From Cordilura impudica (taxonomy: Eukaryota > Arthropoda > Insecta > Diptera > Scathophagidae): a DNA stretch of 64,000 nucleotides. The notes beneath the pieces are model-generated. The model did not search any database, had not been told where the DNA came from, and saw nothing but the letters and a program-made list of their open reading frames with translations. The DNA lies in contig CAVMKG010000239.1 in assembly GCA_963682025.1 (NCBI GenBank), forward strand, positions 36,001 to 100,000, in the 5' to 3' direction. Of the stretch, positions 22,637 through 32,806 are shown in pieces. The first letter of the stretch is position 1. Each line of letters starts with the position of its first letter. The position numbers and the translations under genes were made by a program.

Positions 22637-23889
22637 CATAAGTAACAATTTCATTTAGTCTTATAAAAGCATTTGAACAAAGGAGGTATACGTCGCATTG
22701 TTTTGTGAAATCTTACACTGTTTTTTAATAGGTACCAGTTATGCCAGATTTTTACAGAAATCTCTACGCTAATGAAAAAAATCCCTTTTTTTCCCTACAC
22801 CCAATTTTTTTTCTCTACATTACATTCCCTACACTACTTTTTTTCAATTTTTCAAAAAAAAATTTATTTTTAATTTGTTAATTTTCAATTTCAATAATGC
22901 AAAAATAACATAAAAACGAAGAAAAATATCATAAAAAATTAGATAAGAATATCATTAGAATTACATAAAAACAACATAAAAAACCAACAGATATTATAAA
23001 AAAAATATTTTTACTATTCTGTATAATTCATCCTTTATATGGCTAGATGTGCATTTAAAATTTACACAATTAATTAAAATGGCTTGCAAATGGGATCTTA
23101 TAACGTAAACAGAATTTTGGTTGTTGGTTTTAAAAGATATTTTTTTTAAGACATTGGTTATTAGCATGTATACTTAGATTTGATTTATCGCAATTAAATA
23201 TTTTTTCACAAGCCTTGCATCTGTATTTAAAGTCGTCATCTTTGACCTGTTCCATCCCATTAGCTTCTCGTCTCTCAACTAACTTCAGTAAAACTTTTTT
23301 CTATATTTCTTTGATGTGTCTTCAGCATCATCGAAAAACGAATCGGACATTTTTCTAAAATCAATTATGTTTACATTTATAATATTTTAATGTTCTTTTT
23401 ATTTACAAACTTACTTAATAAAATCGAAGAGATCTACAAAGATGGCGTACTTATGTATGTATTAAAAAAAATGCACAAAAGTGTTTTTTACTTGTCATTC
23501 TTATTAAAGAAGCCACGTATTTACTTTCTCCATATTATAGAGTTATTACCAGATTTAAAAAAAGATATATATTTTTAATTTTAAAGTTTAAAATTGAAAT
23601 ATATATAATATTAAGTTGTTAAAAAAAAATTTGCAAAAAATCCCTACAATTCGACAAAAGTAAAAAATCTTTTGCATTAAACACATAGACGCAAATTCAT
23701 TTATCGATGCGTTAGAAATGGAATGACAAACTGATGTAATAAGATCGGAAAAATAAAACTGATTAACGCTAGTGCTTTTAAAATATAAGACAAGGACAAA
23801 TATTCCGAAAAAGATCCGAAATTTAAAAATATATTTTGTTTACTATTTTCTATTGACTTTAAAATTGTTAAACGTAAATGCCGAAAATT

Positions 23890-24033
23890 CAGAGTATTTG
23901 TTATAATAAATTACCAAATTGATCAAATTGTTTACATTTTCATATATTTTATTTACATTTGTTACAAATAGTGCAAGAAAACCTAGGTGGAGGGTATCAA
24001 AGATTCGGCATAGCCGAATTTAACACTCTTACT
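23890..24033 (+). mobile_element. DINE-1/Helentron-like right end with terminal hairpin
   Basis: The block GGTGGAGGGTATCAAAG is followed by ATTCGGC-atag-CCGAAT, a short hairpin, and then TTTAACACTCTTACTTG. The same end occurs at 52681-52730 and, inverted, at 63150-63200. A hairpin shortly before CTTACTTG is typical of fly Helentron derivatives. Its TACCCTCCAC-complementary block also pairs with the left end. Confidence 0.6.
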
Positions 24034-24050
24034 TGTTTCATTTACACATA

Positions 24051-24172
24051 CGCAAACATTAGAGGCATAACTTTTTTCTATTTACTTACAGTTGTTTTTT
24101 ATAACCACCTCATCTTGTTATATACAGCAGAACATTATGAACTCAAAAAAAGTTATGCCTCTAATGAGTTTG
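24051..24172. repeat. Short inverted repeat (about 21-bp arms)
   Basis: CATTAGAGGCATAACTTTTTT near 24057 is exactly complementary to AAAAAAGTTATGCCTCTAATG near 24146. The arms extend imperfectly through GCAAA/TTTGC. The spacer is about 70 bp. It could be a small foldback or MITE relic; no gene is present. Confidence 0.5.
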
Positions 24173-24790
24173 CTAAACATTGCGGAATTTAACATGACTA
24201 ATAGTGTTGCCAACTATAAATAAAGCGAATATGGGTGCGAGATTTGCTAAACATTAGTGGCCGTATATATAATGAAAACTTATGCAGTATTTAGCATGAG
24301 TATTATTTATAAAGCACTTGCTGCTGCGTTTGCTAAACTCAGATCAACAACCTTTCAAACACTGACTAAGTATGTTAAAATGTCAAACTAAGCAAAACCA
24401 AATTTATAAATTATTTTTAAGTGCAAACAAATATTTTTTACTTTGCGGATCTTTTAAAATTTTTTTTACATAAGTTTCAAATTAAAATAATTTTGTCGTA
24501 AACTTAACACCACTAAATATAAATTTAAAAAAATGAAGGAGTGAAATCACACAAATTGAAATGTAAACAGAGTTGATTTTCACTATATAAGGTGTCATTA
24601 ATGCAAAAAAAAAAAATGGTGGCATTACAAATTTCAGAGTTGTTTTTAAAGCTATTAGATGACAACAAAAAATTTATTATAAATAAACTATGTGCTAACT
24701 AAAAACTAAGGCTAATCGGTTGACTAGTAAGAACCTCGTTGAGCGCGACATGTAAGCAGCAACTAACTTTTCATTATAAATTCGGGGGTA

Positions 24791-24893
24791 GGTCTTCAAC
24801 TCCAAGTAAGGTGAATATGGGAGTGAGTTTTTGTAAACATTAGGTTTTCAACTCCAAGTAAGGTGAATAAGGGTGTGAGTTTTTGCTAAACGT
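24791..24893. repeat. 52-bp direct tandem repeat
   Basis: Two adjacent units begin GGTCTTCAACTCC and GGTTTTCAACTCC and both contain AAGTAAGGTGAATA and GTGAGTTTTTG. A related single phrase (GAATATGGGTGCGAG) lies near 24229. Non-coding. Confidence 0.6.
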
Positions 24894-24929
24894 GGTTTAT
24901 ATGTTGACGGCCTCTGCGATACTACTTGC

Positions 24930-25660
24930 GGTGACAATTGGAACTAAATACGCTCCACCAAATGTACAGAAAAAGTGATCCAGAAACGCCATAAACATAC
25001 TACTATGAAGGCAACTCCACTATAGAACTTGATATGTTTGATGTGAAAAAATTTGTCAAGTGTTTTACGAATAGTTCAACTTTTTCAGAGTCAGTTCTTG
25101 TTCTTGATGTGTCTTTTAAAACTATTTGTAGCACGCCATAATGTGCAGTCAGTATGTGCTATGCCAATCTCTGAGTTTCCAATAGGTTCCGTGGTTTTCT
25201 AGTACATGCATTTAATCTCTCTTTAAGTTGTGGGAATCTGTGCTGTTGCCACTCTATTCATGCTTTTCTTTTTTCATTTAAAAGTTGTTCAACATTTACT
25301 GAATAAATATTATAATGTTTCTAGTATTTTGAGCAGCGACTTTCAGATTTAATTCAAAATTTTTAATCAAGAGATCAATATTTTCGATATAAACTTTCTA
25401 TATTTCAACCAATTTGTCGTTTTACTTGCCAGGGCCAAATCATCAGTGGGTTGTACAATTTTTTTAGGGGGTTAAAGAGTAACAATCATAGGCGTGTGAT
25501 CAGAGGAGAGTTCCAATGACGATTCTGTACCAAGTGTCTCGCTATAGACTTTGTGACTCCGAAATCTATTAGGTCGGATATTTTCTGCCTGAGCACATTT
25601 ATAGGTTTTAATCGCGCAGAGCAGTCGAGAGAGACTCGAATATGATCATTAATATCCTAA
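24930..25660 (-). pseudogene. Jockey-type LINE endonuclease relic
   Basis: On the minus strand, pieces in different frames read SDLIDFGVTK, LGTESSLELSSDHTPMIVTL and PTDDLALASKTTNWLKYRKF. SDH followed by a hydrophobic strand is the catalytic end of the apurinic-type endonuclease of non-LTR retrotransposons, and TNW.KYR follows it in jockey-clade ORF2. The frames are heavily broken and no RT domain was found. Clade is by motif resemblance only. Confidence 0.5.
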
Positions 25661-25727
25661 AATTCTGACTGGGTGAGTGTGTATGTATGATTATATTCCA
25701 CGTGTCCTATTAGCTTAATAATAATAT

Positions 25728-26375
25728 ATAAGTAACAAAAATTCGGTCTAGGCTATGCGAAACTCTATACCATGCGTTTAGAGAGTTGGTCTTAGGTCCA
25801 ACTAATTGGGTAAAGAAAATAAGCATAAACCAAATCTGAGTGGAATTTTTCTTAATTTTCTTTTCAGCAGATCTGAAAAAGTTCATAGATCGAAAAATGG
25901 ACCAATCCTGAGCATATTTGTTAAAGGCACTTATTTTTGCAAAAACATATACAAACCATATTTGATATGTTTAAGTGAAGATCGGTAAGCAGCTTTATAT
26001 AGGGGCTATGACTAAGATTAATTAATAAACACACACAAACCCAATTTTACCGAAATATACATAATATAATATGGATCTTATGGCAAGTTTAGTCGATCTC
26101 CTAGCGGTCATTCACCAATTTCATTAGCGTTCATTCTATGGCCGATGAAAGCTTATAACCAAGTTTCATTAAAATATATTTGTATTTGGACCTGTAGTTT
26201 GATTATAAGGACACAGACGGACAGAGAGACAGACGGACGGACATTGTTAAATCGACTCAAAAAGTAATTTTGAGTCGATCGGTACAATAAAAGATGGGTC
26301 GAGGTCAAATAGTTTTGGCAGTTACAAACATCGATAAAAAGTCATTATACCCTGAGCACATAGTGGTGTAGGGTA
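25728..26375 (-). mobile_element. DINE/Helentron-like repeat, reverse orientation
   Basis: Starts with AAGTAACAAAAATTCGGTCTAGG, a decayed reverse complement of the CTTACTTG end. It shares CCAACTAATTGG and ATAAGCATAAACC with 59634-60895. The far side has a GGACGGACATTG tract and the conserved GAGTCGATCGGTA block, closing at GTGGTGTAGGGTA. Non-coding. Confidence 0.5.
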
Positions 26376-26962
26376 AAACAATAGAATACAATATCATAAG
26401 TTCACTTCTGAAGTCTATTTAACGCTTTTCGTCCGTCCATCCTTGTGTCTGTCTGTCCATGTAAACCTTGTAATTAAAATACAGGTTCCAAATATTTAGT
26501 GTATAAGCTTTTATCGACTATAGGATAAACGCTATTGAAATAGATGAAAATCGGTGCATGTTCGGATCTGGTCGTAAGATCCAGATTCTCATAAGACTTG
26601 GTGTATTTTTCTGTATTCTACTTACTAATCAATAGTCCAAAAATAAACCCTCTAAGTCCATTTTTATTCATATTCCCCTGATCACAAACCTATAAAAAAA
26701 ATTTTCATCAATTTTTTTAAAATTTGGTTTATATGTATATGTTTCTGAGAAAATTAAGTGACTACTAAATATTGTCATTATCGGTCCATTTTTTCACTTA
26801 TTTCTTATATGAACTTTTTCATATCTGCACGACCCAAATTAATAACAATAGCACTAACATTTCGTTTGTGATTATTTTCTATATCCAGTTATTACAACAG
26901 CGAAGTTGATTTCAACACCCGCTCTCGAAACGCATAGTATATATGTAATTTTCTTACTTGTT
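26376..26962 (+). mobile_element. DINE/Helentron-like repeat, forward orientation
   Basis: Contains a degenerate (GTCY)n tract (about 26430-26460), the CCTTGTAATTAAAATACAGG block shared with 57410, and ends in TTTTCTTACTTG at 26951-26960. The outer LTR retrotransposon inserted 3 bp beyond this end. Non-coding. Confidence 0.5.
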
Positions 26963-26967
26963 TTTAT

Positions 26968-27319
26968 TATAATATGTTTTTATATTAAAACACTTTAATT
27001 TTCGTTTTGAACAGCCGCTTGTGCGACTGTTTCTGTTCACGTTTATTTTTTGATTAATTTTTCAAATTGTACTTAAATTCTAACTTACTCTAGAATACTA
27101 TTAAATGTGTGTGGGAATCTGCAAGCACAGCAGATTTCCACACAGGTGAATTAAATAAACTAAACATAACTGTATTGTATTGCAGTTTGAGAAATAAATG
27201 TTTCTCACGCTAAATTTCGGTGTGTGTGGATATTGTTGACGTTAATTAAAATGGTTTAATGTTACCATTTAGTTACCGTACTGAAGGTATGGTAACTAAG
27301 ACCTATCAAGCACACTACA
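26968..27319 (-). repeat. 3' LTR of the outer element
   Basis: 352 bp, differing from the 5' LTR at four positions by eye. It contains a perfect hairpin, TTAGTTACC paired with GGTAACTAA, around 27271-27300, in both LTRs. The polypurine tract lies immediately to its right. Confidence 0.9.
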
Positions 27320-27725
27320 CCTCCCTTTTTCAGAGAAAGAATGATCAATAATCGATTGACCATTCTTTAGTGCTGTTATAATTAAAATTTAAAATGATCA
27401 AATTTAATGTTAAAGTTTATTTTTTTTTTTTTTTTTTTAATATTAACAATTTTAATTTAATGGGGACCATTCCTTCCCCTTTTCAAATAGAAAAACTAAA
27501 AATATAATATGTATTTATAATTTTGAAAATTTTTGTTGTTTAATTTCTTTTGCAGGCGAATGCTGGCCAGTCAATCGTCTGCAAAAAAAAATTTTGATTT
27601 TAAATTTTATCTCAAATTATTATTTAGTTTATACATTTTAAATTTTAAATTTATACTTTCTTAAATTTAGATTTTTGATTTAATTAATTATGATTTTAAT
27701 TACAATTTAAAGAATTTTATTTATA
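27320..27725 (-). other. 3' untranslated region of the outer element, left part
   Basis: A+T-rich with long T runs. The polypurine tract AAAAAGGGAGG (minus strand) touches the 3' LTR at 27320. It was separated from 35928 onward by the nested insertion. Confidence 0.6.
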
Positions 27726-28231
27726 AGATAAATAAAACTATGTTATTTATTTGAGTACTTGACTTCAACTGTCCTCTTTATTCAATTCATTTTACTTTTA
27801 TAACAAAAAGGTTATTCATTGCAATTTTGTTAATATAATTTTATTTACATATAAATACTACAAAACAAAACGGCCAACATAGTGTCAGCAATTTTGGTGC
27901 AAATAACTTTAAACACACAGATACTTAATTTAATACAATTACCAATGAAACGAAATTATTGTTTTTGTCTTTAAATTAAGAAAATTGACCGGATACACAA
28001 ATGTTTCACAATAGCATTATAGACTGATAAACATGCAGACATATCGTCAGCATGTTTGACATGGTGAGAAAATGTTTTTAACTCGTGCAATACCAATTTC
28101 CTGAGTTCTCGGAAATAAGTAGAAACCAAAATACAAAGCAATAAGCGTGTAAAGAATTTGGGTATTGTTACCTGTAGGAATTGCAATGTGGGCATTGCAA
28201 GAAATTATGATTAATATTTGTGTCGTTAACT
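27726..28231 (-). repeat. 3' LTR of the gypsy-type element
   Basis: 506 bp, nearly identical to 35422-35927. Bordered on the right by the minus-strand polypurine tract and on the left by the outer element's 3' untranslated sequence. Confidence 0.9.
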
Positions 28232-28240
28232 CTTCCCCCT

Positions 28241-29698
28241 TTAAATTCCAACTTCCACGTTGGATTGATCGTGGCTTTGAGTTTCGACAGAATGGACATG
28301 TAGTGTTTCTATATTTAATGTTTCTCTTCTAGTCAACATTCTTTTAATTATTATAAAAATCAACACCAAAATTATGAGTCCGGGGAAAGTAAGACTGGTA
28401 AAAAATACAGTCTTATTTCTTCGGGTCAGATCACGGATCTCATCTAAGTTATTTAAGTGTAGGTCCTTCAACATCTTCAAAGATAATACTTCTTCATATG
28501 AAGCTATTTTATTAGGGGATTGGACTATAGCTGGCAGTGGCCGAGCCATAATTTCTTCTTTGCTAAAGTAAACCTTGTCACCAATGGTTATGGTGGAATT
28601 ATTGAATTTTACCAAGAATGTTCCATTGAGTGAGATTTCTTCTTTATCCATTAAAATTTTACCCTTATAGCCATTTAGTAGCAGTAAACCAGGCATGACC
28701 TCTTCAATTAAAGGCAAATGGTGATGGTTCGTTGTCGGACAAACGGACGGCATTCCTGCTAAAAGTTTTGGTAAGCACTTTGTATCTGTTATGTTGTCAA
28801 TATTTTCTCTTTTGCACAATGTCATTTGATTTATTTTCTTACAGTTATTCTTTATCTTAAACACAGAATCTTTACATAAAATAAAATTTTCGTCTCTTAA
28901 ATTTATTACAAAGTTTTCCTTTCTTACAGGTCTTATAAATACATTTTTACAAATCGTATTCTCTGTTATTGGCAGATTTAGAATAAAGATTAGCGTAGTT
29001 TCACTAGATCCTATTTTAACCTCTCCAAACTCTAAGGCTTCAATTATATTTATGTAAGGCAAACTCTCATTTGTAAAAAAATTCTTTACGGTTGTCAGTT
29101 CGGACGTGGATAATATAAATGAATTTACGATTCCGCCCTTAGCCCATTGGATTGCATAATTGATATTAACCAATTCCTCATGAACGATTTTTAATTTCCG
29201 TTCAACGTCCCTAATTATCTGTGTCCTTAGCGAGTCCGCCGTATGTAGGGAATTAAGTATCTTGTTGGTCATATTTGTTATCAGCTGTAGTCTTTCTTCG
29301 ATAGCCCTGTTAATTACTATTTGGTCCTGGTTATTTGTCAACAATTTTCTTGTTTGGTCAGACAAAATCTGGAAGTCCTCATGGTCAGGTGTTCCTGCAA
29401 TCCACTTCCAAGCAGTACCCAAAGCATCTATGGATCTTGTCGAACGTGTAGGTCTCAAACCATCAAGAATCTTTCTAGATGACTTTATCTCATGTAAGAG
29501 GAAAATATAACTAATGTCCTTTCTCGTAATATCCTTTTTAATGGTATCCTCGAGCGTTGTGAGTATCTCATTGTATTGTTCCAAGTCAATTACATGTAAT
29601 ATTCTAAATGTTCCAATAACCATTTTCGTCTGTCCAGTCTCAGTGGCCACAATTTGTGAATTTGAATAATCCAGAATTTGAGTCTCAGGTCTAGCCAA
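28241..29698 (-). CDS. Errantivirus-type envelope protein
   Basis: 485 codons from the first Met; the frame opens further upstream, after a splice-acceptor-like TATCTTTTCAG ending at 29712, just past the pol stop. In known errantiviruses env is made from a spliced RNA, so the true N-terminus with signal peptide may come from a leader exon. A basic cleavage motif RSTR at residues 85-88 precedes LGTAWKWIAGTPDH, the fusion-peptide-like region characteristic of this family. Near the C-terminus a hydrophobic span (LIILVLIFIII) is followed by KRMLTRRE and a short tail. The family is related to baculovirus F proteins. Open throughout. Confidence 0.85.
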   Translation of the reverse strand: MARPETQILDYSNSQIVATETGQTKMVIGTFRILHVIDLEQYNEILTTLEDTIKKDITRKDISYIFLLHEIKSSRKILDGLRPTRSTRSIDALGTAWKWIAGTPDHEDFQILSDQTRKLLTNNQDQIVINRAIEERLQLITNMTNKILNSLHTADSLRTQIIRDVERKLKIVHEELVNINYAIQWAKGGIVNSFILSTSELTTVKNFFTNESLPYINIIEALEFGEVKIGSSETTLIFILNLPITENTICKNVFIRPVRKENFVINLRDENFILCKDSVFKIKNNCKKINQMTLCKRENIDNITDTKCLPKLLAGMPSVCPTTNHHHLPLIEEVMPGLLLLNGYKGKILMDKEEISLNGTFLVKFNNSTITIGDKVYFSKEEIMARPLPAIVQSPNKIASYEEVLSLKMLKDLHLNNLDEIRDLTRRNKTVFFTSLTFPGLIILVLIFIIIKRMLTRRETLNIETLHVHSVETQSHDQSNVEVGI

Positions 29699-29727
29699 TG
29701 CTATTAAAATTCTGAAAAGATAAATTT

Positions 29728-31515
29728 TTACTTCCTGATTAGATTCTTATGGACTATTCTCTTTGTCTTAGTCAAAATCGTTCCTCCTCTATCTTCCTCT
29801 ACTATTTCCCGTTTATACCTAGGAGTCAACTTGTTTTCAAGTCTTCTGTTGCCCTTTACAAAAATTACGTCTCCCTCTTTCAACTTTCCTATATTCGTTC
29901 TCTTTTTGTTATGATATTCTTTGTCCCTTTCCTGCTTCTCAGTAATTCTCTTTATATTCAGAAGACGGTCTCGTTCGAGTGCTTTTGGATCATCTGAAGC
30001 GTTTCTTCCAAAGAACAAATCTATTGGCCTTCTATTTGTTGACGAGTGGATGGAGTGATTATATCTATTAACCGAATTGATCAGCAGGTCCTCAAAACGG
30101 CTATGCATTTTCTCCGCATTAGAACACCTCATAATCTCCGTTAATGTCGAATGAAATCGTTCTACTTTACCGTTTACAGTACTCGTATACGGTGGTGTTC
30201 TATAGATCTTTATCTCCAACTGATCTTCTAACATAAAAGTGATAGGTAAAGAGTTCAAGGATTTTTCATTGTCGATCACGATGTTCTCGGGTGTTCCGAA
30301 TGAGATTAATAGATCCTGTAGTGGTTCCCTTATGTCTTCTGTTGCTCTAGATTTTACAATCCTGACTTGGGCATATTTAGAGAATTTACCTATGGCCGTA
30401 AGTATTACCCTATTGTTTGTATGGTAAAGATCCAAGTGAATAAACTGTCCAGGGTATTGCGGTATAGGGATATTACCTAAAACTAATTTGTTTGGGTGAC
30501 GTTCGTATTTATTCTCAAGACAAATTCGACATTGCTTCACAATTTTCGTGATCTTTGACTGCATGTGTGGAAAATAGAATCTTTCGAGAAGTTGTAGTTT
30601 ATTTTCTTTAGCATTTCTATGTGCACGTCTGTGTTCGTTAATTATTTCCGTCTCTTGTTCCGTGGCTGTCAACAAGTCTCGTACCATTAGTCTCGTATAC
30701 CTGACCCTATAGCCACTAAAATTTGACGAATAAATTTCCTGTATTTTCCCCAAGATCCTGTCCTCGGTCAGTATCGCATTAGTCACGGATGGGTTCAGAT
30801 ATTTTTTTAATATTGTCACCAATTTTTCTTCGTCCAGGTTCATGTCCGCAATCGTGTGTCTGTGATAAGTTGGAAATACAATTTCGAATTTGTAGGACTG
30901 TGACTTTCCTGTCGAGATTATTAGCTGGTTTTTAAAAACGTTTATTGGTGCGTCCGTGAAAGGGATCAGATTCTGTGATGAACTATCGTCACTGTGCCGA
31001 GTAGCCGTCATTGAGTTCAGTTCGGAAATCTGTGGAGGTCTAGACAGTGCGTCTGCGACCACATTAGTACTACCAGGTTTGTACTTTATCTCATAATTGT
31101 ATTCCTCAAGAATGGCTTTCCATCTCCTCAACTTACTGTTCGTGTTCTTATTCCCCAGTGCGTACGTCAAAGGTTGATGATCCGTAAGTATTTTTACAGC
31201 CACCGATCCATACAGATAGCTTCTTAAAGCTTTGAGAGCCCACACTATTGCAAGCATCTCTTTCTCATTTGTCGCGTAGTGCTCCTCGGTCCTGCTAAGC
31301 GTCCTTGAAATAAAAATTATTGGTCTACCGTCCTGTTCCAAAACAGCGCCAAGCGCATAACTTGAGGCGTCAGTAGTTAGCTGAAATTCTTTTCGAAAGT
31401 CTGGAAAGGCTAGCATTACCTCGCTGGAGGTGAGAGAGTTTTTTATCTTACTAAAATCCTCTAGAGCATGCTTGTTCAGGGATATCGGTATTTTCGATGA
31501 CATAGATTTGGACAT
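29728..31515 (-). CDS. RNase H-integrase part of Pol, gypsy-type element
   Basis: 595 codons. RNase H: LTTDASSYALGAVLEQ (Asp49), NEKEMLAI, TDHQPLTYAL (Asp112) and VVADALSRP. Integrase: zinc finger His295, His299, Cys329, Cys332; catalytic HLDLYH (Asp362), VIDNEKS (Asp415) and GKVERFHS (Glu452); then a basic C-terminal segment with KLKEGDVIFVKGN. It would copy and insert the element's DNA. Continuous with the RT frame apart from a one-base frameshift at about 31516-31530. Every catalytic residue checked is present. Confidence 0.88.
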   Translation of the reverse strand: MSKSMSSKIPISLNKHALEDFSKIKNSLTSSEVMLAFPDFRKEFQLTTDASSYALGAVLEQDGRPIIFISRTLSRTEEHYATNEKEMLAIVWALKALRSYLYGSVAVKILTDHQPLTYALGNKNTNSKLRRWKAILEEYNYEIKYKPGSTNVVADALSRPPQISELNSMTATRHSDDSSSQNLIPFTDAPINVFKNQLIISTGKSQSYKFEIVFPTYHRHTIADMNLDEEKLVTILKKYLNPSVTNAILTEDRILGKIQEIYSSNFSGYRVRYTRLMVRDLLTATEQETEIINEHRRAHRNAKENKLQLLERFYFPHMQSKITKIVKQCRICLENKYERHPNKLVLGNIPIPQYPGQFIHLDLYHTNNRVILTAIGKFSKYAQVRIVKSRATEDIREPLQDLLISFGTPENIVIDNEKSLNSLPITFMLEDQLEIKIYRTPPYTSTVNGKVERFHSTLTEIMRCSNAEKMHSRFEDLLINSVNRYNHSIHSSTNRRPIDLFFGRNASDDPKALERDRLLNIKRITEKQERDKEYHNKKRTNIGKLKEGDVIFVKGNRRLENKLTPRYKREIVEEDRGGTILTKTKRIVHKNLIRK

Positions 31516-31525
31516 ACGTCCCTCC

Positions 31526-32806
31526 TCACCCCCTTAAAAGGATGGTCAGGGGTTTTGCGATTTTTGCATAATCCCGAATAAAGCGCCTGTAGAACCCTGA
31601 TAGTCTTAAAAATGACCTGAGTTCTTTGATTGTTTTTGGAGGTTCCAGATTTTGAATAGCTTGGACCTTAGCTGGATTGGTTTTTATTCCCTCCGTGGAT
31701 ACAATAAAACCTAAATATTCCACAGCCTGTTTCAGAAACTCACACTTGTCCAATTGCACCTTCATGTTGGCTTGTTCAAGTGTTCTAAAGATAGTCCTGA
31801 GATTATCGAAATGGGACTTTTCGTCCTGTCCAAAAATGATTATATCATCAATATACACGTAACAAATTTTACCAATGTGTTCTCTAAGTATGTCGTCCAA
31901 AGTCCTTTGAAATATAGCTGGGGCATTTTTCAACCCAAAAGGTAGGCGGGTAAATTCATATTTTCCATTATTGATGGAAAATGCTGTCTTTTCAATGTCC
32001 TTTTCTCTGAGTGGAATCTGATGAAAACCACTTTTCAGATCTAGGACAGAAAACCATTTATTCTTTCCTAGTTGTGAAAGAACCTCATTAATTTCTGGTA
32101 TGGGATATTTATCGGGAATTGTTGCAGTATTGAGCTTTCTATAATCTATTACCATTCTATATTTTCTTTCATTCGAAGCTTCTATTTTTTTTGGGACAAT
32201 TAACACAGGAGAATTATAAGGCGACCTCGAGGGTCTTATGATCCCATGATCAAGTAATTCCCTGACCTGTTTTTCGACTTCATCCTTCATCGACATTGGG
32301 TAAGGGTAGCTCCTGGAATATATTGGATCGTCTGTCATCGTTCTGATTTCGGCCTTCATAGTCGTTGTAAATGTCAGTTTCTCATTTGGTTCTGAAAAGA
32401 GTGTCGTATATTCGTCGCATAATTGGCTCAATTCTTGTATTTGTTCGTTGGTCATATGATTCGTTCTTAGTTGTAAATTGTTCACAGACTGGCACTTTTC
32501 CTGTTTTATGACTACTTTAATTGTATTATTAATTATCATATAATTTCGAGCGGTAAAAATGATGGCATTCAATTTTTTCAAACTGTCGTTACCCAGAATG
32601 CCATGAAAAGATGTCAATGTAGGCAATAAAAAAAATTTTAAATTTTCCGATCGTAATCCGAAAAGGTTAATAAACGTATGATGAGTTACTGTCACCTTTC
32701 CGCCAACGGAGTTAGCTTGAAAGACGTCTTCGTTAAGAAGAGGGTTTCTAACCAATGAAGGTTGAATATAATTTCTGTTGGATCCCGTGTCTATTAGGAA
32801 TCTCAA
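31526..32806 (-). CDS. Protease-reverse transcriptase part of Pol, gypsy-type element
   Basis: 426 codons from MRFLIDTGSNRN (protease Asp6), so translation must come as part of a Gag-Pol fusion. The RT palm has RPSRSPYNSPVLIVPKK near 191-207, FSVLDLKSGFHQIPL (Asp256), RLPFGLKNAPAIFQ and the YIDD box at 318-321. The connection contains VEYLGFIVS and RSFLRLSGFYRRFI. All expected RT motifs are intact. The frame ends at LLRG followed by a stop caused by one extra base relative to the downstream frame, so RNase H and integrase are out of frame. Confidence 0.88.
   Translation of the reverse strand: MRFLIDTGSNRNYIQPSLVRNPLLNEDVFQANSVGGKVTVTHHTFINLFGLRSENLKFFLLPTLTSFHGILGNDSLKKLNAIIFTARNYMIINNTIKVVIKQEKCQSVNNLQLRTNHMTNEQIQELSQLCDEYTTLFSEPNEKLTFTTTMKAEIRTMTDDPIYSRSYPYPMSMKDEVEKQVRELLDHGIIRPSRSPYNSPVLIVPKKIEASNERKYRMVIDYRKLNTATIPDKYPIPEINEVLSQLGKNKWFSVLDLKSGFHQIPLREKDIEKTAFSINNGKYEFTRLPFGLKNAPAIFQRTLDDILREHIGKICYVYIDDIIIFGQDEKSHFDNLRTIFRTLEQANMKVQLDKCEFLKQAVEYLGFIVSTEGIKTNPAKVQAIQNLEPPKTIKELRSFLRLSGFYRRFIRDYAKIAKPLTILLRG

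Larger units (their letters stand above)
16763..23995. repeat. Segmental tandem duplication, copy B (empty for Transib)
   Basis: The second unit of the duplication. Offsets to copy A are about 11080 before the Transib site and about 7232 after it. It keeps a single CGCCC where copy A has the Transib. It also preserves the stop codons and frameshifts of the transposase pseudogene, so the duplicated transposon was already dead. Differences are scattered single bases and small run-length changes. Confidence 0.9.

Noticed and set aside
24032..26963. Search for the missing first exon of aminoacylase-1 upstream of the LTR nest
   Set aside because: No stretch encoding the expected N-terminal motif with a phase-1 donor was found; the segment reads as LINE and Helentron debris.
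30239..30427. Plus-strand frames antisense to the gypsy-type Pol
   Set aside because: Shadows of the conserved minus-strand integrase frame.
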